A DNA stretch of 64,000 bases from contig CAWGKI010000049.1 in NCBI GenBank assembly GCA_963823095.1, positions 682,001 to 746,000 of the forward strand, given 5' to 3'. The translations under genes were made by a program, and so were the position numbers. Under the pieces are notes generated by a model. That model did no database searches and had not been told where the DNA came from. It was given only the letters and a program-made list of their open reading frames with translations. Positions 25,449-35,227 of this stretch are shown here, piece after piece. This DNA is from CAIVVT01 sp963823095. GTDB taxonomy: Bacteria; Acidobacteriota; Terriglobia; Bryobacterales; Bryobacteraceae. The first letter of the stretch is position 1, and every line of letters begins with the position of its first letter.

Positions 25449-27515
25449 ACTTCCTCCCGCTGAGTGCCCATGTAGCTGCTCGCAAACACTGTCTCCGCCA
25501 CCAAGACCAACAACGCCAGGAGCATCACGTACCACCACAAACTCACGGGCCGGTACTTCTCCTCGATCGGCGTGACGGCCGCCGTTTGCGTTGTCCCGCC
25601 CGCGCTTGCGGCATCTTGACCGCGCCGCTGCCGCTCCAAAGCTGTTGCACGTCCTCCGCAATCGGCTCCAGATCCGACTCGCGCCGGTCGGGGTTGACTC
25701 CGATCACGGCATCCCGTCCATTCGCAAAATCGAATCTGATAGAAGCCCTCGCGCTGCAAACGGAAGGTTGACGCCGTCCGCGCTTCACTCAGCGAGAGCG
25801 GCCTTCGCCCATCCGGATCGATCACCTCCACGCTGGCCATTTCGCCGGCCGGCTCGGCAGCCGCGCGAAGTTGCACGAACGAATCGACCAGCCTCGATCC
25901 GCGCGAGCCGCTCGCTGTTCGAGAGATAGCGCGCCGCATGGTCGACAAACGCCACGAAGACCGGATGCAAAGGCAGATCGTTGGTCAGGTTTTCGAGGCC
26001 CGACGTGAGCAGCAGTATGCGGCCCTGCGCCGAGTTGCTTGTCCAGCAGCAGAGGCGTGCCGTCGCTGAGCCGCGCTGCCACTCGCGCCGGTCCCCGATC
26101 GACCAACGCGGCATAGAAAATCTTCGTCTCCGCCCAGCCGCCGTTATCCCGTCCGGGTTGCGCCTGCTCCAGCGCGGGGTGCGCGAAGTCCACCTGGCCG
26201 ACCGTCCGCGGCGCTGCCCGTGCGCGCATAATTGCGCGCCTCCCGCACATCGCCACCCCACAGTGGAATCCGCGGATGGCGCGCCGCATCGGTGCCAAGC
26301 GCGATCAGCACGCTGCCGCCCTTCTCCACGTACTGCGCCAGCGTGTGCTCGAAGATCGAAGGCAGCGTCATGGCGTCGGACAGTACCACGAAGGCGTACT
26401 TCGACGGATCGAGATCGGTGGTCTCCTCCTGCGCCATGGATTGCAGCACGAATGAGGACTGAGCCGCGGCGTAGAGCGCGGCGCCGAAGTACTGCGCCGA
26501 ACGCGAGTCGCTCGCGGCATGCACGAACAGCACCCGCTCGGGATCGGAGCGCCGCACTGCGAAAACACTCGCATCGTCGGCCGGCGAAAGCATCGCCGCC
26601 ATCGACGCGCACTTCGCACCGGTTGAATCCATAGCCTACGTCGAGCGGCGCGAACTCAACGGTCGCGCGACCGTTGGCCGGCACCTCCACCTTGCGCGTC
26701 GCGATGGTCTTGCCGTTCACCACCAGCGAGACCGTCTTCGTCGCTGCCGGAGTCTCGAAGCCGGCGATAACGGCCTTCACGCGCGAGTGGCGTGGGTCCT
26801 TGGGATCGGCGAGCTCAGCCGGCGCCTCAACGCTTTCGACGGTCCAGTTCGGCGGCGCCGCGCCCGTGGCCACGGGATGCAGGACGAGGGTGACATTGCC
26901 CGGCAGCGCGAGGTCGGCGAAGTTCGCCGGCATGGCGGTGCGCTGCATATCGCTGAAGAGGTTCAGGTCGACGGGCGAATGCACCGTCTCGCTCAGCGTT
27001 CGGATGCCGCGCGCCACGTCGCCGAAGTTCGCATGACCATCGCCCGGCTGGATGCTCTCCAGCGCCGCGCGGAGCTGTGTCTCGTCGGCAATCGGCTGCG
27101 TCAGCACCTCGAGTCGTCCTCCGAGCGCCATGATCTGCGCCTTCTGTGAGTGCGGTTTCGCCGCCAGCAATGCGAGCGCCTGCTGCTTCGCATCCGCGAA
27201 CCGCGTGCCGGCCCGCATGCTGAAGGAATTGTCGAGCACGATGAGACAGAGACGCCCGTTGGCGTTCGCCGCGGCTCGCCGCAGAAACGGATTCGCAAAG
27301 GCAAGCACGGCGAGCAGCACGAGCGCAAAGCGCAGCGAGAACAACAGCAGATGCCGCAGTCGCCGGTGCCGCGTCGAGCTTTGCGTGCCGCGCTCGAAGA
27401 ACATAAGGGAACTCACCGGACGCGGCGTGGTCACGTGCCGGCGCAACAGGTGCACGAAGACTGGCACGCCCAACGCGGCCAGACCTCCGAGAAACCATGG
27501 TGAGAGAAAGCCCAT
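25445..27515 (-). pseudogene. BatA-like membrane protein with von Willebrand factor A domain, split by about six frameshifts
   Basis: About 690 codons in all. The start MGFLSPWFLGGLAALGVPV is the standard BatA (aerotolerance) N-terminus with two membrane segments, then a vWA domain with LIVLDNSFSMRAG, whose DxSxS MIDAS is intact. The first 300 residues are in one frame. Shifts near 26590, 26210, 26035, 25895, 25735 and 25600 break the rest, which ends with a membrane helix (SLWWYVMLLALLVLVAETV). The start overlaps the DUF58 stop by one base and the end overlaps the DUF4175 start, so the operon order is kept. Function in the family: envelope stress or protein complex assembly with MoxR. Confidence 0.72.
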
Positions 27516-28402
27516 CAGTTACCTGCCTGCCGCAGCGCAAGATACTGGTGCAGCGCGTCATCGAGCGGTTGATCGGTCACCAGCAGTTGATAGTCCATGC
27601 CCGCCGCCCGCGTCCGCGTGCGAAGCTGCTCGATGTGGGCGTCCACCTTGGCTCGATAGGTTGTCTTCGCATACTCGGGGACGACTTCGATCCTCTCATC
27701 CGTTTCAAGATCGACGAGGAGTGACGATCCCTTCAAAGCGGGCCGGATCTCCCGCGGATCGAGAATGTGAAACAGAACTACCTCGTTGCCGTGGTAGCGC
27801 AGCGGCTCGATGGTGTGCACGATCGTTTCCGGGTCTTCGTAGAAATCCGAAATCACGATCGCAATGCCGCGACGATGCAGAAATTCCTGAAAGTGCCGCA
27901 GGGGCTTGGCGAAGTCCGTCCGCGCGTGCGGCTCCGCGCGTTCCAATCCCGCGAAAAGCCGCGCGAGCTGGCCTTGCCGCGTCGACGGCCTCACATACTC
28001 GCGCACCTCGTCATCGAACACGATCAGCCCCGCGGCGTCGCGCTGATTGCGAATGGCCAGGAAGAAAAGCGACGCAGCGATGAAGCGCGCGTAGTCCATC
28101 TTCCGCGGCGGCCCGGATGTGTACTGCATCGAATTGCTCGCATCCAGCAGCACCGTGAGCTGGCTGTTGGTCTCGCCGCGATAGCGCTTCAGATAGCAGC
28201 GTTCCGTGCGCGCAAACAGGTTCCAGTCCACGTGGCGCAGATCGTCTCCCGGCGTGTAGGCGCGGTACTCGGCGAACTCCTGGCTGAATCCGAAGTCCGG
28301 CGAGCGGTGCAGACCGGCCACGAAGCCGTCCACTACCGTTTTGGCCAGCAGGTCCAGCGAGGAGATGCGCGCGAGCACCGCGGGATCGAGAAACCGCTGC
28401 AT
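27515..28402 (-). CDS. DUF58 domain protein
   Basis: A 295-aa intact protein. FSQEFAEYRAYTPGDDLRHVDWNLFART (split here across residues about 40-70) is the DUF58 signature, followed by LTVLLDASNSM, a vWA-like strand with D-x-S-x-S. DUF58 proteins are partners of MoxR ATPases, probably in assembling or activating metal- or substrate-binding complexes. The ATG at 28402 overlaps the MoxR stop (TGATG) with AAGGAG upstream; an in-frame TTG one codon earlier is less likely. No membrane segment. It is the second gene of the MoxR-DUF58-BatA-DUF4175 run. Confidence 0.9.
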   Translation of the reverse strand: MQRFLDPAVLARISSLDLLAKTVVDGFVAGLHRSPDFGFSQEFAEYRAYTPGDDLRHVDWNLFARTERCYLKRYRGETNSQLTVLLDASNSMQYTSGPPRKMDYARFIAASLFFLAIRNQRDAAGLIVFDDEVREYVRPSTRQGQLARLFAGLERAEPHARTDFAKPLRHFQEFLHRRGIAIVISDFYEDPETIVHTIEPLRYHGNEVVLFHILDPREIRPALKGSSLLVDLETDERIEVVPEYAKTTYRAKVDAHIEQLRTRTRAAGMDYQLLVTDQPLDDALHQYLALRQAGN

Positions 28403-29430
28403 CAACTCTCCTTCGGCCGCGGTACGTCCGCGATCAGCCGGGTCAGGATCTCATCCGCGTCGATGCGGTCCGACTCGGCATGGAAGTTCAGCAGAATGCG
28501 ATGCCGCAGTACGGGCAGAACCAGCGAGGTGATGTCGTCATAGCTCACGTGATAGCGTTTGCGCGAGAGCGCACGGGCCTTCGCGGCCAGAACGACGAAT
28601 TGCGCCGCGCGGGTACTGCCTCCGTAGTTCACGTATTTCTTCACGAAATCGGGAGCGTTCTCGCTCTTCTGGCGTGTCGCGCGCACCAGGTCCACCACAT
28701 AACGCGCCAGGGTTTCCGCGATCGGCACCATGCGCACCAGTTGCTGGAAGTCGAGCATTTCCTCGGCCGAAGTGACGGCCTCGACTGTCGCCACGCGCGT
28801 CGTTGTCGTCAGGTCCAGGACCTTCAGTTCATCCTCGGGGCTGAGGTAATCCAGAATCGAGTTGAAAAGAAAGCGGTCCAATTGCGCTTCAGGCAGCGGA
28901 TAGGTGCCTTCGAGTTCGATCGGGTTCTGCGTAGCCAGCACGAAGAAGGGCGCCGGCAACTGGTAGATGTGGCCGCGCACCGTGCAGGAGTGCTCCTGCA
29001 TTGCCTCCAGCAGCGCGGACTGGGTCTTCGGCGGCGTGCGGTTGATCTCGTCGGCGAGCAAGACATTGCCGAAGATGGGCCCCTCGACGAACGTCCATTT
29101 GCGATGACCCGTAGTCAGGTCCTCTTCGATGATGTCGGTTCCCGTGATGTCGGAAGGCATCAGGTCGGGAGTGAATTGGATGCGCCGGAACTCCAAGCCA
29201 AGCGCCTCGGCGATGGTCCGCACCATCAGGGTCTTCGCCGTTCCGGGCATGCCGGTCAGGAGACAATGGCCGCCCACAAAGAGGGCCGTCAGGACTTGGT
29301 CAAGTACCTCCTCCTGGCCCACGATCACTTCGCGCACCTGCCTCAGGATTCCCTGGCGCACCGCGTGGAAGCGCTCGATGCGCTGTTGAAGCAGCGCTGC
29401 ATCCGGATTTAACTCGACTTGAGACGCCAT
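28402..29430 (-). CDS. MoxR-family AAA+ ATPase
   Basis: A 342-aa ATPase. GHCLLTGMPGTAKTLMVRT contains the Walker A motif, NVLLADEINRTPPKTQ the Walker B and MoxR signature, and FVLATQNPIELEGTYPLPEAQLDRF the sensor 1 segment. MoxR proteins act as chaperones that remodel partner complexes, usually with vWA proteins encoded next door, as here. The ATG has AAGGAGAAC. It begins 15 bases after the end of the TPR peptidase gene and overlaps the DUF58 start. Confidence 0.93.
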   Translation of the reverse strand: MASQVELNPDAALLQQRIERFHAVRQGILRQVREVIVGQEEVLDQVLTALFVGGHCLLTGMPGTAKTLMVRTIAEALGLEFRRIQFTPDLMPSDITGTDIIEEDLTTGHRKWTFVEGPIFGNVLLADEINRTPPKTQSALLEAMQEHSCTVRGHIYQLPAPFFVLATQNPIELEGTYPLPEAQLDRFLFNSILDYLSPEDELKVLDLTTTTRVATVEAVTSAEEMLDFQQLVRMVPIAETLARYVVDLVRATRQKSENAPDFVKKYVNYGGSTRAAQFVVLAAKARALSRKRYHVSYDDITSLVLPVLRHRILLNFHAESDRIDADEILTRLIADVPRPKES

Positions 29431-29445
29431 TGTTCTCCTTGCCCG

Positions 29446-31677
29446 TCAGTTTGTTTTTGCGTTCGATTTCTGCAATTCCAATAAAAGCTTCTGTGCCGGG
29501 CGATAACCGGGAGCCGTTTCCAGAGCAGCCAGCACGCTCTCTTCGGCCTTGCCCTTCTGGCCCGCGGCGAAATAGGACTGCGCCAGGTTGAACTCGGCTT
29601 GAGCCTTGTCCAGAGGATTCGACGCAACTAAAGCGCTGTACTCGCGGATCGCGCGATCGTACTGGTGTTGCGCATACAGCAGATCGCCCAACCGCCGGTG
29701 CAGATCCTCATCCTTCACCGGGTAAATGTAGTTGACCCGCTCGAGCGTCGACGCTGCCTCGGTCCCAAGTCCAGCCGCCTCTTGAAGCGCCGCCAAACGC
29801 TTCAGCACGGCCGGCGACTGGCCGCCTTCCTCTTCATACGCGGTCAGCACAGCGGCCTCGGATTTCGAGTCGCCCCGAGCTTTGTACGCATCGGCCTCAA
29901 ACAAGTAGACGTTTGCTTCGCCCACATACTCGGGATACATCGCCACAACCTCGGGACCTTTTTCGAGGACCGTGTCGTATTGCTTCCGATTCGCCGCGGC
30001 TACGAGGGCCTTCAACTTCTCGTGCCACAGGTCGAAGTGTGCGGCCTCCGCGCCGTACTTCTTCTCGAGCCATGCCAGATACTGCTTATCGAAGTCCTCG
30101 GAGGCGAGACCCAGATCCTGTTCGACCACCTGCGGCGTAGTCTGCACGCGCGCAAACGAGTGGACCATTTCGAGCAGCTTAGATTCGCCCCACTTTTCAG
30201 TGATGAAGTCGCAGATGCTTCCGGCCTGGAAGTACGAGACGACCACCTGAGAAGGGTACTGGGGATAAACAAAGCCGCGATCGAGTCTTTCTATGGGCAA
30301 CAGCTTCTTGTCGCGAATGGCGAGAAGCACCTCCAAGGTTGGTTGACTTCTCCACTCCGGCGAGCGCGCGCCTTCCTCGTGTACCGCCAACCCTTCGGTG
30401 AACCAGCGTGGTACGCGATGATTGGTGGCCTGAAGGATGAAGACGTGGCTCATCTCATGCCACAGCGTCGATCCCCAATTGAAGTCTCCGGGCTTGCGCG
30501 CCGATGGGCTGTCCATCGCCACCACCTCGCTGAAAGTGACGCCCAGCGCGCCAAGGCCCGGCATGCCCATCGTGCGAACGGCGAAGTCCTCGTGGTCCGG
30601 ATAGACCTCCACCTGCACGGGGTGTTCGAGCTTCATTTGGTATTTCTTCTCATAGGTGGCGAGAATCGTGTGCAACTCCTCCTGCATATATGGCAACAAG
30701 AGGCCCGCCTCCTTTTTGTGCAGCTTCAGAATCGTCGTGTCGTCGCGAAAGGTCTCGAAGTTCTTGTAGCTATCCAGCAGACGCAAGCTGTTCACGGTCG
30801 CGGCATCGCGATAATCGTTTCGATAGCTCAGCTCCAGCTCTTTGAGAGCCTCGTCTTGCTTGCCCAGACGCATGAGATCGATGCCGAGCGCCGAATGTGC
30901 CGCCCACATCCGCGGATTGCTTTCGATTGCCTTGCGGTAGTACGTCACTGCGTCGTCGTAGCGGTAATGCAACTCAAGCTGGTGCGCCACGATGGCGTAC
31001 GCTTCGCCATATCCGGGGTTGACGGCATTGATCCTGGCGAACCACGCCTCGGGCGAGCGGTCGGCGATCAACTCTAGCGCCGCGTGAATCGCCATCGCAT
31101 CCAGAGCATCGTTCTCAAGCGCTATGGCCTTGTCCGCTTCGGAGGCGGCCCAGTCTCGGATGTCATTTTCGAGGGCGAGGTTCGCCATGAACTCGTGCGC
31201 CGCGGCCATCTTCGGATCGAGATCGATGGCCTTGGCCGCAAATTTCACGGCATTGCCGTCGAAGCCGTCCGCGGAGACAATTGCGAGTGCCAGGTACGCC
31301 TCGGCATTTGACGGGTCTTTGTCTGATGGATTCTGGGCGAGTGCTTCGCGGAACAGATCGGCCGCCTCGGTATTGTTGGAGCGCTCATGCAGCAGCAAGC
31401 CCCAACGCACTTTGTAATGTGCTTTGCTCCCGGCGGGCTGCGTAGCGAGCCGGAACTGCTCGTTCGCCTGCTCCCATTGTTCGAGCCCCCAGAAGCCTTC
31501 GGCGCGGAAGAACGCATCGCCGCTTCGAGTCAGCCCCTCGAAGCACGACTGCGCCTCGACGAGATGGCCATGCTTGCGTAGCGACCAGCAGTCTTTGGGG
31601 ACAACGGGCGGCACAGCGGCGCGGCCCGATATGGCGAATCCCAGCAGGATCGACAGAATGGGAGCCAGCCGGTTCAT
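29446..31677 (-). CDS. Exported TPR protein with a gluzincin peptidase-MA-like domain
   Basis: A 743-aa protein with a signal peptide (LAPILSILLGFAISGRA). TPR-like units fill residues about 30-310. A zinc-peptidase domain follows: STLWHEMSHVFILQ (HExxH near residue 425) and, 19 residues on, WFTEGLAVHEE with the third Glu ligand, as in peptidase MA. More TPR units make up the last 200 residues. It overlaps the caspase-like stop by four bases (ATGA) and precedes moxR, so it belongs to the same operon. Its substrate is unknown. It probably acts in the periplasm, perhaps in envelope protein quality control. Confidence 0.85.
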   Translation of the reverse strand: MNRLAPILSILLGFAISGRAAVPPVVPKDCWSLRKHGHLVEAQSCFEGLTRSGDAFFRAEGFWGLEQWEQANEQFRLATQPAGSKAHYKVRWGLLLHERSNNTEAADLFREALAQNPSDKDPSNAEAYLALAIVSADGFDGNAVKFAAKAIDLDPKMAAAHEFMANLALENDIRDWAASEADKAIALENDALDAMAIHAALELIADRSPEAWFARINAVNPGYGEAYAIVAHQLELHYRYDDAVTYYRKAIESNPRMWAAHSALGIDLMRLGKQDEALKELELSYRNDYRDAATVNSLRLLDSYKNFETFRDDTTILKLHKKEAGLLLPYMQEELHTILATYEKKYQMKLEHPVQVEVYPDHEDFAVRTMGMPGLGALGVTFSEVVAMDSPSARKPGDFNWGSTLWHEMSHVFILQATNHRVPRWFTEGLAVHEEGARSPEWRSQPTLEVLLAIRDKKLLPIERLDRGFVYPQYPSQVVVSYFQAGSICDFITEKWGESKLLEMVHSFARVQTTPQVVEQDLGLASEDFDKQYLAWLEKKYGAEAAHFDLWHEKLKALVAAANRKQYDTVLEKGPEVVAMYPEYVGEANVYLFEADAYKARGDSKSEAAVLTAYEEEGGQSPAVLKRLAALQEAAGLGTEAASTLERVNYIYPVKDEDLHRRLGDLLYAQHQYDRAIREYSALVASNPLDKAQAEFNLAQSYFAAGQKGKAEESVLAALETAPGYRPAQKLLLELQKSNAKTN

Positions 31678-32601
31678 TTGTCCAGCTCCTCCTGAACCGT
31701 TGCCAACTCGACCAGCGCCTCAGTCAATTGCCGCTTGTAGTCGGAAGGGTCCATCGCCGCTTTCTGATACTTCAGCGTGTCGATCTTCTGCTCCAAGTCC
31801 TCCTTCTTCGCGAGCAACGCCCGCTTGGCCGGATCGTTGGCGGCCTGCCGGCTGGCGCCCAGGCGCAAGCACAGTGAAACTCGACATCAGCAGACCCTGC
31901 CCGTTTGCGGCCTCGCGCGCCGGTTCACCCGCGCCTACATCGTTGAAGACGGCATGCTCGGTGGCCAGCCGCTTCTGCGAGTCGTAGAACGCCGCGGTCT
32001 TCTTTGTCGCGTAGGTGAAGGCCTCCCTGGCGCTGATGGTGTCGCTCTTGTCGGTGTCGGCTGAAGGATCCTGGAGCGCCTCGACCCAGTAACGCGCGAA
32101 GACGGTCGCGTTCTTTTCGGTGCCCGATTTCGTGGCCGCGATCACCGCTCGCCCCGGCCGCTGCAGAGCTTGCAGCGCTCCGCCGCTGGCGCTTGTGGTG
32201 TTGACGACAAGCTGGCGCCGGGCGGCGATGCGATCGCACATCGCGGCGATCTGCGCCGCCGTCACATCGGGACCGACAAGATTGAACTTGTATTCCACGC
32301 CGTCGAAGGAACCGTGGCCAATCAGGATGAGCGCGAAGTCGTCGTCCGCTTTGGCGTCGCGCGCCACCTCGCCCAGCGTCTCCCGCAACTGCGCCGCAGT
32401 AGCCTGTGCGCCGGCCAGCGTATGGACGTGAGCCGTGTCACCCGCGGCCTTAAAGATCCTGTCCAGGTCCTTCGCCGCCGCCGTGAAGCGCTGCTCATAA
32501 TCCGGCTCGCCGCCCAACCCGGCCACGATCACGTAGTACGTTGTGGCGTGCGCCTGCAGCACAAACCCGCAGACTGCCGCGAGGAGCAACGCGCACTTCA
32601 T
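31674..32601 (-). pseudogene. Exported caspase-like protein with Ser in place of the catalytic Cys (one frameshift)
   Basis: The ATG overlaps the upstream stop (ATGA), and a signal peptide ends near QAHA. TTYYVIVAGLGG to FALILIGHGSFDG is the caspase-like (clan CD) pattern, with the catalytic His at residue 96. At the Cys position, expected as C-x-S-G, the protein has N-T-T-S-A-S-G-G, so Ser137 replaces Cys. After LLMSSFTV (about 31873) the frame shifts, and the C-terminal 62 residues, a charged coiled coil (LLAKKEDLEQKIDTLKYQ), continue in another frame to the TGA that overlaps the next gene. The family is clear, but the catalytic change and the frameshift make activity doubtful. Confidence 0.72.
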
Positions 32602-34883
32602 AGCACGCCCCACTTGCGGCGCAGCAGCCACTCGGTAATGGGCAACCCCAACAACAGCAGCAAGACGATGGGCATGTCCCAGAGCTCCTTGGTGGCGCGG
32701 ACGGAGATGCCCGCTTCGGAGTACGAGATATCCCGAGGCAGGTTCTTCAACTCGGAAGGCTTCCAGTAGCGTCCGCCCGTCTCCGATGCGAGTTGCTCGA
32801 GGAAGCGCCGATTCTGCCCGGTGTGGAAGTTCTCCGCGACGCCGTTTTCGCGTTGAAACGTCAGGGCATCGCGACCCAATTCGCGAGGCTGGCTGCCCGC
32901 GGATTCCGCTGCTACCTCCGCGACATAAGTGCCAGGTTTTTCCGCGGTCCATTCAGCCCGATAGAGGCCCGGCGTGTCCTGCGACTGCGTCAGTTCCACC
33001 AGAGCATTTACACCCTCCGGTCCAACAACATGGGCCGTAACGCGCGCATCCGCCGCCGGCTGAAACTCTCTGTCGCGGACCTGTGCCGTGAGTTGCACGC
33101 GTCCCTCGTCCATGAGCGTGCGCACCGGCATCGATACGGTAACGGGGCCAGGCGATTCGCCAGCGAGCCAGCGCAAGAGTTGCTGCCAGAACAGGTCGTG
33201 CGAGGGGTCGCCCAGAGCTTCGCTCATCTGCCAGCGCCACGTGCCTCCGGTCGCCATGATGGCCGTGCGGCCGTGGCCGTAGCTCTGAGTAATCAAGAGC
33301 GGCAGCTTGCGGCGGCCCGTGTTCAGCGACGCGAGAACGGTGGCGCCAGGCTTGGGCGCGCCGGCGTCCTCATAGTCGGCCAGATAGGTGAGTTTCTTCC
33401 AACGCGCGGCGTTCTTTTCCGGATCGTCGAGAAGCCGCGTGACGGGAGAGTCCACGCCCGCCGCCGTCAGTTCTACGGTCGCGGGGTTGCGACGAAAGTT
33501 GTTGCGTCCTTCAGGCAGGACGGCAGGCAGCAGTTCTTTCGCGCTCGATGCGCCCCAGCCTCCATCGCTCAACGACGAGCGTCCGCCCAGGAAGAGTACT
33601 CCGCCCCCGCGGCGGTCGACGAACTCGCGCAGCAACTCTTTCTGCAACGGCGTGAAGTAATCGGCGTCGACAGAGCCGATGACGATGCCGGCGTAGCCGA
33701 ACAGGTCTTCAGGTCGCGACGGGAAACCGTCTGCCAGCTCATCCGGAGTGCCGATGCCTTGCCGATAGGTCTTGTTCTCGCTCGTGCGAAGCATCGAGAC
33801 AAGCTCCACTGCAGGATCGTCGGCTACAGCTCGCCGGATGAACTTGAACTCCCAGCGTGGCTCGCCCTCCACGTAGAGGATTCGCCGTTTCTCATCGCTC
33901 ACCAGTAGTGGCCGCGTCAGGGCGTTGTTGCTTCGGTTTTCTTCGTCCGCAAACGGCTCGACGCCGAACTGAAGGCTTTTCGCTCCCGCCGCGCCGGAGG
34001 AGAAGAACAGCGGTTCGGACTGGATGCGGCCGTCGGGCGGCAGGGTGATCTGGCGTGCCGCCAGAGTCTTGTCTCCGTCGCGGACTGTGAGCGTCGCGGT
34101 CCTGCCCGCATATCCGTGTTGTGCAAAGCTGACTGTCGCTGCGATCCGCGCGTTTGGATTAGCGCTGGCCGCGACGCTGGCGTCCTCCAGTTCCACATCG
34201 CGCGTGGGCTCTTCCCGGCCGAGGCCGACGGTGTGCACCGGAAGGCGGCGGTTCAGTAACGCCTGCAAGGCCTCGCGACCGACGCCCAAGCCGCCCGTCC
34301 CGGCGGTGTTTTGGCCTCCGTCACTGAACAACACAACTGCCCCCAACGGCAGATCCGAGGTTTCGGCGGCGAGTTGGCTCAGGCTTTCGTCAATGCGCGT
34401 TGCGGTTTCAGCAGGTGCAATTTCCTCCGGCCCATTCACCCGCGTGAGTTTGCTATCAAGCTTGTAAACTCGCGTTTGGAAACGCTTCTGCAACTCGGCG
34501 AGAACGCCGCCCCGCAGCGCAGCCAGAGCCACGCTCTCACGCGTTTTGCCCTCGACGTCCGCGATGCCCATGCTGCGCGAGTCGTCCACTACGACGGCAA
34601 TCATGTTCTGCCGCGAGTTCAGCTCGCTGACCAGCATCGCGGGCTGCCAAAGGAGAACCAACACGAGCGCCACGAGCAGAGCCTGCATTCCCCAAACAAC
34701 CCAGGCGCGCCAGCTTCGCATGACGCGCGCGGCGCTACTCAGCCTCCAGCGGATCAGCAGCGCGAGTCCGGCGGCGGTAACGACGATGAGCACCACGAGG
34801 AGCCATGCGGGCCATGCGCCGAGCAGCACGAACTGCCCTTTAGTGAAGACCGGATTCGGATACTTGAACAGAAACTGAAACAT
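32598..34883 (-). CDS. Membrane protein with vWA and class-I glutamine-amidotransferase-like domains
   Basis: A 761-aa protein. Two membrane segments lie at residues about 20-45 and 60-85, with another near the C-terminus (DMPIVLLLLLGLPITEW). Between them are a vWA domain (MIAVVVDDSRSMG), a segment with EPRWEFKFIRRA, and a GATase-like fold (GYAGIVIGSVDADYF and GGGVLFLGGRSSLSDGG). Such proteins are regular members of MoxR operons in Acidobacteria and planctomycetes; the amidotransferase Cys is not obvious, so it is probably a binding module. ATG at 34883 was preferred to an upstream TTG; neither has an ideal ribosome-binding site. It heads the coupled operon running down to 21818. Confidence 0.8.
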   Translation of the reverse strand: MFQFLFKYPNPVFTKGQFVLLGAWPAWLLVVLIVVTAAGLALLIRWRLSSAARVMRSWRAWVVWGMQALLVALVLVLLWQPAMLVSELNSRQNMIAVVVDDSRSMGIADVEGKTRESVALAALRGGVLAELQKRFQTRVYKLDSKLTRVNGPEEIAPAETATRIDESLSQLAAETSDLPLGAVVLFSDGGQNTAGTGGLGVGREALQALLNRRLPVHTVGLGREEPTRDVELEDASVAASANPNARIAATVSFAQHGYAGRTATLTVRDGDKTLAARQITLPPDGRIQSEPLFFSSGAAGAKSLQFGVEPFADEENRSNNALTRPLLVSDEKRRILYVEGEPRWEFKFIRRAVADDPAVELVSMLRTSENKTYRQGIGTPDELADGFPSRPEDLFGYAGIVIGSVDADYFTPLQKELLREFVDRRGGGVLFLGGRSSLSDGGWGASSAKELLPAVLPEGRNNFRRNPATVELTAAGVDSPVTRLLDDPEKNAARWKKLTYLADYEDAGAPKPGATVLASLNTGRRKLPLLITQSYGHGRTAIMATGGTWRWQMSEALGDPSHDLFWQQLLRWLAGESPGPVTVSMPVRTLMDEGRVQLTAQVRDREFQPAADARVTAHVVGPEGVNALVELTQSQDTPGLYRAEWTAEKPGTYVAEVAAESAGSQPRELGRDALTFQRENGVAENFHTGQNRRFLEQLASETGGRYWKPSELKNLPRDISYSEAGISVRATKELWDMPIVLLLLLGLPITEWLLRRKWGVL

Positions 34884-34970
34884 GCAAACCGACAATCCTG
34901 AATCAATCGGTAACCGATCTCTCCGTGACCGGTGGACTGTTCACCCCCAGAGGATGAATATCGTTCTTGT

Positions 34971-35050
34971 CCCCTGGCACCGAACCGCGAACGAAGAGAG
35001 CGGCCCAATGCAACCGCTCCCTTACGGTCGCGGCTCCGTTTCGGAGCATT
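34971..35050 (+). repeat. Dispersed intergenic repeat, copy 1
   Basis: CCCCTGGCACCGAACCGCGA at 34971 continues into a GAAGAGAGCGGCCCA block and then a TTACGGTCGCGGCTCCGTTT stretch. The first ~38 bases recur on the minus strand at 56650-56688 with few changes. Both copies lie between genes, and the tail also resembles sequence near 56592. No gene is coded here. It looks like a lineage-specific intergenic repeat; its role is unknown. Confidence 0.6.
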
Positions 35051-35114
35051 TTCAAAGCAACCCGCCTCACCACCTGATCAACTCCCGGAGCAGCTGGCAA
35101 AACGGCCAGCGTTA

Positions 35115-35216
35115 GAAGCCGGAATCCGCCAAAGTTTGGCGGTTTTCAAAAAAACGCTCGTTTCAATTCAACAACTTGCAAGACATGGCCGCCGAACCTT
35201 GGCGGATTGGGCTTCT
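35115..35216 (-). ncRNA. Candidate structured 3' element, copy A
   Basis: Twelve bases after the DUF4159 stop, on the same strand. Reading the minus strand it has a first GC hairpin (CCGCCAAGGTTCGGCGG), a 50-base middle with a T-run, and a second hairpin (CCGCCAAACTTTGGCGG). Outer segments ATCCGCCAA and TTGGCGGAT can also pair with each other across the whole element, so two folds compete. A similar element with altered but still paired arms is at 43971-44065. It could be a terminator, an attenuator or a small RNA; I cannot choose. Confidence 0.45.
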
Positions 35217-35227
35217 CGCCACGGGTC

